From JADZFO01 sp964512635 (lineage in GTDB: Bacteria; 4484-113; JAFGCY01), in the NCBI GenBank assembly GCA_964512635.1, contig CAZEJB010000075.1, forward strand, positions 1 to 7,270: a stretch of DNA of 7,270 nucleotides, written 5' to 3'. The position numbers and the translations under genes are program-made. The notes under the pieces are model-generated. The model worked only from the letters and a program-made list of their open reading frames with translations, had not been told where the DNA came from and did not search any database. This document shows positions 1-4,500 of this stretch, one piece after another. Numbering within the stretch: position 1 is the first letter of the stretch; every line of letters starts with the position of its first letter.

Positions 1-360
1 AGCACGACCCTGGAACTCAGCCGCCCGCCCGAGTTCTCCCCTCCGGAGAATGGCGGCTACGGCACGGTCAGCCTGGATGGACTGGACTGGGCCAGGCTGC
101 TGGTGCGGCTGAACGTCACCGACCCGAGCGCCTGGCCGCTGGGTCTTCGCGAGGGTGCCGCGCTGCTGGCCCGCATCCGCGAAATCGAGGCCGACTGCGT
201 CGCTGCGAACGGTGATTTCGACTGGGAGAAGCTTGAAGAAGCCGTCCAAGACGAATACGACGTTGCGATCGTGGAGCTAGAGCGCCTGCTCGACGACGGT
301 AAGCGCTTCAGTTTTGAGGAAGTGTTCGGACACTCGCCCGTAGGATCCGCTCAGCGGTGA
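1..360 (+). CDS. Hypothetical protein, 5'-truncated by window edge
   Basis: The frame is open from base 1 to the TGA at 358-360 and gives 119 residues, so this is the C-terminal part of a longer gene. An internal GTG at 103 could be read as a start, but the frame continues upstream with gene-like composition and no stop, so I annotate it to the edge. The visible part has a Pro/Gly-rich stretch (PPEFSPPENGG), then an LDGLDWARLLVRLNV segment, then a probably helical, strongly acidic C-terminal half (EIEADCVAANGDFDWEKLEE, then ELERLLDDG) ending in FSFEEVFG. I recognise no domain, signal peptide or membrane segment. Codon use is GC-rich and host-like, unlike the GxxExxY gene that follows. No function is assigned. 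Confidence 0.6.
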   Translation, partial: STTLELSRPPEFSPPENGGYGTVSLDGLDWARLLVRLNVTDPSAWPLGLREGAALLARIREIEADCVAANGDFDWEKLEEAVQDEYDVAIVELERLLDDGKRFSFEEVFGHSPVGSAQR

Positions 361-532
361 GCGAGCTGTAAAGAATTGCTCTTATTACTTGTTGGCAATG
401 GCTTAACGCTTGATACCTTGGTGTTCAGATGATTGGATGCCTGGGGAAGAAACTAGAAGTGTTTTGACAGCTCTAAGTTCATCCAGGACAGCGCTCAATT
501 CGAACTTCTCATTTGGATTGCCGGGGGGAACA
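361..532. other. Noncoding spacer, less GC-rich
   Basis: This stretch separates the truncated gene from the first repeat-bracketed cassette. It is visibly less GC-rich than the flanking genes and has no convincing reading frame on either strand. It contains a consensus-like TTGACA at 464-469, but there is no -10 box at the right distance. I see no tRNA fold and no terminator hairpin with a T-run. It may be decayed sequence or a target region for the adjacent element. Confidence 0.4.
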
Positions 533-563
533 ACCACAAAGGCACGAAGACACTAAGAAATCC
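533..563 (+). repeat. Iteron repeat A (left end of cassette 1)
   Basis: The leading AC is followed by three consecutive 8-mers, CACAAAGG (535-542), CACGAAGA (543-550) and CACTAAGA (551-558), and then AATCC. It is inverted relative to repeat B, matching it at 25 of the first 28 positions. Its inner 17 bases (547-563) are identical to the reverse complement of repeat D at 2919-2935. Confidence 0.85.
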
Positions 564-567
564 AAAA

Positions 568-963
568 TTACAGGGCGATGCGCTTAATGCCGTCGCGGAT
601 AAATGGAATGTTGAAGTTGATCAAAAGGCCCAGGCGCTTCTTGGCGAGTTTCAAATAGGTCAGCAATTGCGCTTTGTGCAGCGGGAAGTCCTTCTCGGTA
701 GCCTTGATCTCCACGGTCAGGTCGTCGTTGATCAGCAAGTCAATGCGAAACGCGCCGGGGATTTCATGACCCTGGTAGAAAATAGGTAGCTGTACCTCAG
801 TCAGCACTATCAGGCCGCGTGACCTGAGCTCAATGCACATGCAGGTCGCATAGACACTTTCGAGCAGTCCCGGCCCCAGCTCAGTATGCACCTTGTAAGC
901 GGCGTCGACAGCTGCCTCGGCGAGCCGTTCTGTCTCGAGCGGGATTGGCAGGGGTTCGGTCAT
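568..963 (-). CDS. GxxExxY protein, PD-(D/E)XK nuclease fold (copy 1)
   Basis: This encodes a 131-residue protein of the GxxExxY family (PDDEXK_3-like), a predicted small cytoplasmic nuclease-fold protein whose cellular role is not established. Numbering from the ATG at 963-961, the signature GLLESVY is at residues 32-38. The putative active site is D75 (FRIDLL), then E85 and K87 (VEIK), followed by Q99-x3-Y103 (AQLLTY), which resembles the RecB/Cas4-type QxxxY motif. The C-terminus is RLGLLINFN, then IRDGIKR, typical of the family. A GTG two codons upstream (969-967) is possible. I prefer the ATG because it gives exactly the length and N-terminal alignment of the second copy at 2496-2891, and because a purine-rich GAAGAAGAG precedes it at about 5 nt. 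All core residues are present, so it looks intact. It is divergent from tyrS, less GC-rich, and enclosed by inverted repeats, which suggests horizontal acquisition. Confidence 0.9.
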   Translation of the reverse strand: MTEPLPIPLETERLAEAAVDAAYKVHTELGPGLLESVYATCMCIELRSRGLIVLTEVQLPIFYQGHEIPGAFRIDLLINDDLTVEIKATEKDFPLHKAQLLTYLKLAKKRLGLLINFNIPFIRDGIKRIAL

Positions 964-970
964 CTTCACT

Positions 971-998
971 CTTCTTCGTGTCTTTGTGCCTTTGTGGT
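971..998 (-). repeat. Iteron repeat B (right end of cassette 1)
   Basis: Read on the minus strand it has the leading AC, then CACAAAGG (996-989), CACAAAGA (988-981), CACGAAGA (980-973) and AG. It lies immediately upstream of the cassette 1 gene, and its inner GAAGAAG end merges with the gene's purine-rich ribosome-binding region. On the plus strand the same bases translate as FFVSLCLCG, which creates a spurious upstream extension of the tyrS frame. Confidence 0.85.
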
Positions 999-1015
999 AA
1001 TCCCTTCCGATCCGA

Positions 1016-1045
1016 ATTCTACAGCGCTTCCCACGCTCGCTACAA
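1016..1045 (-). promoter_or_regulatory. Possible promoter for cassette 1 gene
   Basis: On the minus strand a TTGTAG -35-like box (1045-1040) and a TAGAAT -10-like box (1021-1016, 5 of 6 to consensus) are separated by 18 bp. A start near 1009 would place repeat B in the 5' untranslated region of the GxxExxY mRNA. It overlaps the predicted tyrS promoter on the other strand. The -35 match is weak. Confidence 0.3.
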
Positions 1046-1046
1046 T
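1018..1046 (+). promoter_or_regulatory. Predicted tyrS promoter
   Basis: TCTACA (1018-1023, 4 of 6 to TTGACA) and TACAAT (1041-1046, 5 of 6 to TATAAT) are separated by exactly 17 bp. Transcription would begin around 1053-1056, at or just before the ATG at 1056, implying a leaderless or nearly leaderless message. This fits the absence of a Shine-Dalgarno sequence. The box lies just outside cassette 1, so the insertion appears to have left the promoter intact. Confidence 0.5.
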
Positions 1047-1055
1047 GCCTGCGCG

Positions 1056-2441
1056 ATGGATACGGCTAAACAACCACAGGACTGGACGATCGAGCAGCAG
1101 CTCGACTACCTCTTCGAGGGGACCTACTTTGCCGATGAGGCAAGCGGGGTGCCCGAGGGCGGGCTGCGCGCCCAGATGCGCGGCGAGCTCAAGGCCAAGC
1201 TGGAGCTGTCGGCGAAGCTGCGCGACAAGGGCGTGGCCGACTGGCAGCTGCGCGCCTATATCGGCGTCGACCCGACGCGCACCAGCCTGCACATCGGCCA
1301 CATGATCCCGGTGGTGCGCCTGCGCCGCGTGCAGCAGATCGGCCATAAGGTGGTCTTCCTGATCGGCGACTACACCGCGATGATCGGCGACCCGACCGGC
1401 CAGAGTAAGGAGCGCGAGCAGCTGACCCATGAGCGCGTGCTGGAGCTGAGCCAGTTCTACACCGGCCAGGCCCACCGCCTGCTGGACCCCGAAAAGACCG
1501 AGATCCGCTATAACGGCGAGTGGCTGGAGAAGCTCGGCTTCGCCCAGATCGCCGAGCTGCTGGCGCAGTTCCCGGTGGCCCAGATCATCGCCCGCGAAGA
1601 CTTTCGCAACCGCCTGGAAAGCGGCGGCGGCCTGCGCGCGCATGAGCTGCTTTACAGCATCATGCAGGGCTACGATGCCTTCGCGCTGAACTGCGATATC
1701 CAGGTCGGCGGCTATGACCAGCACTTCAACCTGCTGGCCGGCCGCGTGCTGCAGGAGCACTTCCAGCGCAAGAGCAAGCCGCAAAGCAAGGACGGCGAAT
1801 GGGGCGAGCACCCGCTGTTTGCCGCCCAGCCGTCCACGGGCCGGCGCATCAAGGGGCCGCATGTGATGCTGACGGTGCCGCTTTTGATGGGCACCGACGG
1901 GCGCAAGATGAGCAAGTCTTGGGGCAACACGGTGGACGTGCTGGACAGCCCCGAGGACATGTTCGGCAAGATCATGCGTATCAGCGACGAGATGCTGCTG
2001 CACTACATCCAGATCGCGGTTGAGAAGCCGGAAAGCGAAAAGGACACGCAGCGCGCGCTGGTGGCCAGCGACCCGATGGCGGTCAAGAAGTGGATCGCGC
2101 ACAGCGTCACCGAGCTCTACCACGGCACTGCGGTTGCCGACGCGGCCCAGGAGCACTTCCGCCGAACGGTGCAGGAGAAGGAAGTGGTGGCGGCGGATGT
2201 TGAAGAACTCGCCCTGCCGGAGGCCATCGCGGCCCAGCTCGCGACGGGCGAGAGCGTGCGGCTGACCGACCTGCTGGCGGCGCTGGCGCTGGCGCCGTCA
2301 AAGAGCGAGGCGCGCCGTCTGGTGGAGCAGGGCGGGGTGAAGATCGACGGCACGGTGCAGGCCGATCCGCTGGCGATGCTGAGCGAGGTGGCGGGCATCA
2401 CACTGCAGGTTGGCAAACGAAAGTTCGTCAAGCTGGTCTGA
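1056..2441 (+). CDS. tyrS: Tyrosyl-tRNA synthetase
   Basis: This cytoplasmic class I aminoacyl-tRNA synthetase charges tRNA-Tyr with tyrosine using ATP. The 461 residues carry the HIGH signature at 79-82 (SLHIGHM), a GDYTAMIGDPTGQSKER segment (104-120), the tyrosine-pocket region QVGGYDQHFNLLAGR (216-230), the KMSKS loop at 284-288 (GRKMSKSWGN) and a C-terminal S4 RNA-binding domain (about 402-461, SKSEARRLVEQGGVKIDG). The KMSKS sequence and compact S4 tail resemble the Thermus-type TyrRS branch. The start is the ATG at 1056: the frame is open to 945, but the extra 37 residues only translate repeat B and spacer (FFVSLCLCG), and a TACAAT box sits 9 nt before this ATG. Two features are unusual. 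A roughly 25-residue hydrophilic stretch (about 238-266) lies between LQEHF and PHVMLTVPLL. The motif is GGYDQ where model enzymes have GG(S/T)DQ, and this may be typical of its clade. Confidence 0.96.
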   Translation: MDTAKQPQDWTIEQQLDYLFEGTYFADEASGVPEGGLRAQMRGELKAKLELSAKLRDKGVADWQLRAYIGVDPTRTSLHIGHMIPVVRLRRVQQIGHKVVFLIGDYTAMIGDPTGQSKEREQLTHERVLELSQFYTGQAHRLLDPEKTEIRYNGEWLEKLGFAQIAELLAQFPVAQIIAREDFRNRLESGGGLRAHELLYSIMQGYDAFALNCDIQVGGYDQHFNLLAGRVLQEHFQRKSKPQSKDGEWGEHPLFAAQPSTGRRIKGPHVMLTVPLLMGTDGRKMSKSWGNTVDVLDSPEDMFGKIMRISDEMLLHYIQIAVEKPESEKDTQRALVASDPMAVKKWIAHSVTELYHGTAVADAAQEHFRRTVQEKEVVAADVEELALPEAIAAQLATGESVRLTDLLAALALAPSKSEARRLVEQGGVKIDGTVQADPLAMLSEVAGITLQVGKRKFVKLV

Positions 2442-2450
2442 AGAGTTCCA

Positions 2451-2482
2451 ACCACGAAGGCACAAAGGACACCAAGAAATCC
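2451..2482 (+). repeat. Iteron repeat C (left end of cassette 2)
   Basis: The leading AC is followed by CACGAAGG (2453-2460), CACAAAGG (2461-2468), one extra A, CACCAAGA (2470-2477) and AATCC. It matches repeat A apart from three substitutions and the single-base insertion. All three substitutions fall at the variable fourth base of the units. Confidence 0.85.
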
Positions 2483-2492
2483 GGGAGCAGGA
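2483..2492 (+). promoter_or_regulatory. Shine-Dalgarno of cassette 2 gene
   Basis: GGGAG at 2483-2487 lies 8 nt before the ATG at 2496, and AGGA at 2489-2492 lies 3 nt before it. It follows directly on the inner end of repeat C. Unlike tyrS, this gene has a conventional ribosome-binding site, which supports the chosen start. Confidence 0.6.
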
Positions 2493-2495
2493 TAC

Positions 2496-2891
2496 ATGCC
2501 AGAAGCCAGTCCGCTGCCGACGAGAACAGAAGAGCTTTCAGCTGTCATCGTTGATGCCGCATTCGTGGTGCACAGCACCCTTGGCCCCGGCTTGCTTGAG
2601 AGCGTCTACGAAAATTGCCTGCTTATAGAGCTGCGTAACAGAGGAGTGCGCTTGCTCTCGCAGGTGGTTGTCCCGGTCTACTATGCTGGTCAGGAGATTG
2701 AAGCGGGGTTCAGAGTTGACCTTCTGGTTGAAGATCAGGTAATCATAGAAGTCAAGGCCGTAGAAAAGCTCATTCCCCTTCACGAGGCCCAGTTGCTGAC
2801 CTACATGAAGCTGACGCAGAAACGCCTTGGCTTGCTCATCAATTTCAACGTACCCTTGATACGGGATGGAATCAAGCGTCTGATTCTGTGA
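2496..2891 (+). CDS. GxxExxY protein, PD-(D/E)XK nuclease fold (copy 2)
   Basis: This is a 131-residue member of the same family as the gene at 568-963, collinear with it without gaps and about 60% identical by hand count. The signature GLLESVY is at residues 32-38. The putative nuclease core is D75 (FRVDLL), E85 and K87 (IEVK), followed by Q99-x3-Y103 (AQLLTY). The C-terminal half (KRLGLLINFN, IRDGIKR) is the best conserved part. The biochemical activity of the family is not established; a DNA- or RNA-acting nuclease role is inferred from the fold. The gene lies 54 nt after tyrS on the same strand, so it may be read from the tyrS promoter. I see no separate promoter or terminator between them. 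It is bracketed by repeats C and D and is less GC-rich than tyrS. The divergence between the copies argues against a recent local duplication. Confidence 0.92.
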   Translation: MPEASPLPTRTEELSAVIVDAAFVVHSTLGPGLLESVYENCLLIELRNRGVRLLSQVVVPVYYAGQEIEAGFRVDLLVEDQVIIEVKAVEKLIPLHEAQLLTYMKLTQKRLGLLINFNVPLIRDGIKRLIL

Positions 2892-2918
2892 TGACGATTT
2901 CGGGAGGTCCATTTCTTT

Positions 2919-2935
2919 GGATTTCTTAGTGTCTT
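2919..2935 (-). repeat. Iteron repeat D, truncated by gap
   Basis: Read on the minus strand, the visible part is AAGA, the unit CACTAAGA (2931-2924) and AATCC. It is identical over 17 bases to the inner end of repeat A and inverted relative to repeat C. The remaining units presumably lie in the unsequenced gap. Confidence 0.8.
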
Positions 2936-3035
2936 NNNNNNNNNNNNNNNNNNNNNNNNNNNNNNNNNNNNNNNNNNNNNNNNNNNNNNNNNNNNNNNNN
3001 NNNNNNNNNNNNNNNNNNNNNNNNNNNNNNNNNNN
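2936..3035. other. Assembly gap, exactly 100 N
   Basis: The run of exactly 100 Ns is typical of a scaffold join of unknown true length. It begins inside repeat D, so the break is probably caused by the multicopy repeat. It also removes the outer end of cassette 2 and anything upstream of the -10 box of the next gene. Confidence 0.98.
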
Positions 3036-3042
3036 GCTGCGC

Positions 3043-3048
3043 TATAGT
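3043..3048 (+). promoter_or_regulatory. -10 box of FG-GAP protein gene
   Basis: TATAGT (5 of 6 to TATAAT) ends 7 nt before the GTG at 3056, so the transcript would start at or next to the start codon, as proposed for tyrS. The matching -35 box would fall in the N gap and cannot be checked. No Shine-Dalgarno is seen. Confidence 0.45.
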
Positions 3049-3055
3049 TTCCGCA

Positions 3056-4384
3056 GTGGCCCCCGTGATCATCATTCCGCCGCCGCGGCGCAGTTCTGAA
3101 TCCCAGCCGCCTGCTGCTGCGCCGGATTCCCGCATCCCCGCGCCGGAGGGTGGCGGATTTTTCGGAGATGCCAGGGCCGGTGAAAGCACTGAACTGCCGG
3201 GCCTCGACATGGGCTGGATCCTCATCTACTGCTTCGTCGGCTTTGTCTTCATCGTCGGCGCCTTTGCCTTCCGCCGGTCCGATTCAGACCGCGAGACGCT
3301 GATCAATGGCCAGCCCCGTGAGACTCTGCCTGTCCCCGCTCCGCAGACGCCGCGCCGGCCGGTGAAGCCGCCGGTCCAGCAGCCGGCTGAAGCGCCGCAG
3401 TCCGGCCCGCTGCCGCTGCGCAGCCTGCTCTCCGGGCCTCTGGACTGGGCTGCCAACCACAGCATCGGCGACTTTGACGGCGACGGCGCCCAGGAACTGC
3501 TGCTGCCGCAGTCCGGCCGTCCCGACAGCGCCCTGCAGCTGCTCTCCGCCGGCGGCGAAAAGACGCGCCTGCTCTTCGGCACGGCGGGCCGCGTCCTGGC
3601 GCCCTGCGGCTGGGACAGCAACAATGACGGCGAGGACGAGGTGCTGCTGATCGCCGATGACCCGCCGGGGCTGATCCTGCTGGACCGCAGCGGCGAGCCG
3701 GTCGCGCGCTTTGCCGGCACCCTGCTGCACCCGGACGCGACAGCCTGCATCGGCCCGCTGGACAAGAGCGGCCCCCCTGAGCTGTGGCTGCAGACCGGCG
3801 ATACACGCATGCTGGTCTATGGCGGCGAGGGCCGCAGCGAGCTGGAGTTCGAGCTGCCCCGGGACTGGGTCTGCGGCCCGCTGGGCGATTTCAGCGGCGA
3901 TGGCCTGGCCGAGCTGCTCTGCTGGCCGCCGGAGGCCGCCAACAAGCCAGCGGCCAGCCTGCTGATCCGGGCCGACCTCTACCCCGCCGCCGGCCCGACG
4001 CTGGATCTGCGGATCGCCGGCGTGCCGCAGAAAGCCGTACAGCTTGACCGCGATGTAGCGTCTGAAGTTTTGCTCAGCTCGGGCGCCTGGCTTGACTTCC
4101 CCGGGGGCAAGCTGACTCCCCTGCAGTATCCGCGCGGGGGCAACTCAAAGGGCGCGGCGGGACAGCCCTGTATCCTGCGGCGCGAGGAGGGCCTGGCGAT
4201 TGCGGTGCTGCAGCCCGCTGCGCCAAAGCACAGCGCCGCACTGCTGCTGTTCAGCCTGCAGGGCGCCTGCCTGGCGAGCACGCGCCTGGCCCAGCCGGTC
4301 AGCCGCCTCGAGAGCATCGATGCTGCCGACGGGCTGTCGGTTCTGCTGCTGTGGAGTCCTGAATCACTCCAGGCCTATCCCTGA
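3056..4384 (+). CDS. Membrane-anchored FG-GAP/VCBS-like repeat protein
   Basis: This 442-residue protein of unknown role is probably anchored in the cytoplasmic membrane and exposed at the envelope. Residues 1-52 are Pro/Ser/Gly-rich. A single hydrophobic helix follows at about 53-72 (GWILIYCFVGFVFIVGAFAF), then a Pro-rich linker (about 80-125), then a repeat region. Five motifs resemble the calcium loops of integrin-type FG-GAP propeller blades: DFDGDGAQELLL (139-150), WDSNNDGEDEVLLI (186-199), LDKSGPPELWL (235-245), DFSGDGLAELLCW (278-290) and LDRDVASEVLL (330-340). They recur every 43-53 residues. The third and fifth have degenerate loops. The GTG start is chosen because TATAGT lies 7 nt upstream. 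The frame is open into the N gap, so an earlier start is possible. An RR pair just after the helix makes the topology uncertain. The next gene, 116 nt downstream, encodes a surface lipoprotein, so related envelope roles are plausible. Confidence 0.8.
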   Translation: MAPVIIIPPPRRSSESQPPAAAPDSRIPAPEGGGFFGDARAGESTELPGLDMGWILIYCFVGFVFIVGAFAFRRSDSDRETLINGQPRETLPVPAPQTPRRPVKPPVQQPAEAPQSGPLPLRSLLSGPLDWAANHSIGDFDGDGAQELLLPQSGRPDSALQLLSAGGEKTRLLFGTAGRVLAPCGWDSNNDGEDEVLLIADDPPGLILLDRSGEPVARFAGTLLHPDATACIGPLDKSGPPELWLQTGDTRMLVYGGEGRSELEFELPRDWVCGPLGDFSGDGLAELLCWPPEAANKPAASLLIRADLYPAAGPTLDLRIAGVPQKAVQLDRDVASEVLLSSGAWLDFPGGKLTPLQYPRGGNSKGAAGQPCILRREEGLAIAVLQPAAPKHSAALLLFSLQGACLASTRLAQPVSRLESIDAADGLSVLLLWSPESLQAYP

Positions 4385-4392
4385 GCTTCAAT

Positions 4393-4446
4393 AGACAAAC
4401 TTTCCCTCCAGCTAATTGCGGAGATTCTCGGCGATTCGGTTTGTCT
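4393..4446. other. Long-range dyad with internal hairpin
   Basis: AGACAAAC (4393-4400) is perfectly complementary to GTTTGTCT (4439-4446). Inside lies a second possible stem, CTCC-A-GC (4406-4412) with GC-GGAG (4418-4423), with one bulged A and a TAATT loop. It could be a structured transcript end of the upstream gene or an operator, since its right arm overlaps a -35-like TTGTCT. There is no T-run, so it is not a classical intrinsic terminator. Confidence 0.3.
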
Positions 4447-4467
4447 CGAGCTGCATCTGGCTAAACT
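4441..4467 (+). promoter_or_regulatory. Possible promoter of lipoprotein gene
   Basis: TTGTCT (4441-4446) and TAAACT (4462-4467, 4 of 6 to TATAAT) are spaced 15 bp apart. Transcription would begin near 4474, giving a leader of roughly 27 nt before the ATG at 4501. The spacing is short and both boxes are imperfect. Confidence 0.3.
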
Positions 4468-4491
4468 ATGCGGTGCGCAAGTTGCGCGCCT

Positions 4492-4497
4492 GGGGAG
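4492..4497 (+). promoter_or_regulatory. Shine-Dalgarno deciding the lipoprotein start
   Basis: GGGGAG lies 3 nt before the ATG at 4501. The spacing is tight, but together with the signal peptide beginning at this ATG it favours 4501 over the in-frame ATG at 4468, which abuts a -10-like box. Confidence 0.45.
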
Positions 4498-4500
4498 CCT

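Larger units (their letters stand above)
533..998 (-). mobile_element. GxxExxY cassette 1 (inverted-repeat-bracketed)
   Basis: A 466-bp unit consists of a single minus-strand gene enclosed by inverted copies of one repeat (533-563 and 971-998). The outer ends of both copies read ACCACAAAGGCAC going inward. The repeats nearly touch the gene: 4 nt from its stop codon and 7 nt from its ATG. The gene is less GC-rich than tyrS next to it. No transposase is present and I see no obvious target-site duplication at the outer edges. The repeat-gene-repeat layout recurs at 2451-2935+, which supports a mobile or once-mobile cassette. The mobility itself is inference. Confidence 0.5.
2451..2935 (+). mobile_element. 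GxxExxY cassette 2, right end lost in gap
   Basis: This is a second unit of the same plan as cassette 1: repeat C, one GxxExxY gene, and inverted repeat D, whose outer part is missing because the N gap starts at 2936. It begins 9 nt after the tyrS stop codon and its gene reads in the same direction as tyrS. By analogy with repeat A, about 14 more bases of repeat should follow 2935. No transposase is visible. That it is mobile is inferred from the recurrence of the layout. Confidence 0.5.

Noticed and set aside
464..469. TTGACA as a -35 promoter element
   Set aside because: No -10-like box lies 15-19 bp downstream and no gene starts there on this strand.
533..998. Target-site duplication around cassette 1
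   Set aside because: The bases outside the outer repeat ends do not match convincingly, so no duplication is claimed.
966..2156. 396-residue open frame on the minus strand across tyrS
   Set aside because: Antisense shadow of a GC-rich gene. It lacks any recognisable motif, while the plus strand carries clear TyrRS signatures.
2538..2912. 124-residue minus-strand frame overlapping the second GxxExxY gene
   Set aside because: Shadow frame. The opposite strand encodes a clear family member with a Shine-Dalgarno.
533..2935. CRISPR array suggested by four similar repeats
   Set aside because: The repeats are inverted pairs separated by whole genes, with no regular spacers and no cas genes.
3226..3810. 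Several minus-strand open frames across the FG-GAP gene
   Set aside because: Arg/Ser/Pro-rich shadow translations with no start context or motif.
4468..4500. Upstream ATG at 4468 as lipoprotein start
   Set aside because: It would add MRCASCAPGEP before a normal signal peptide. It directly abuts a -10-like box and lacks a ribosome-binding site.
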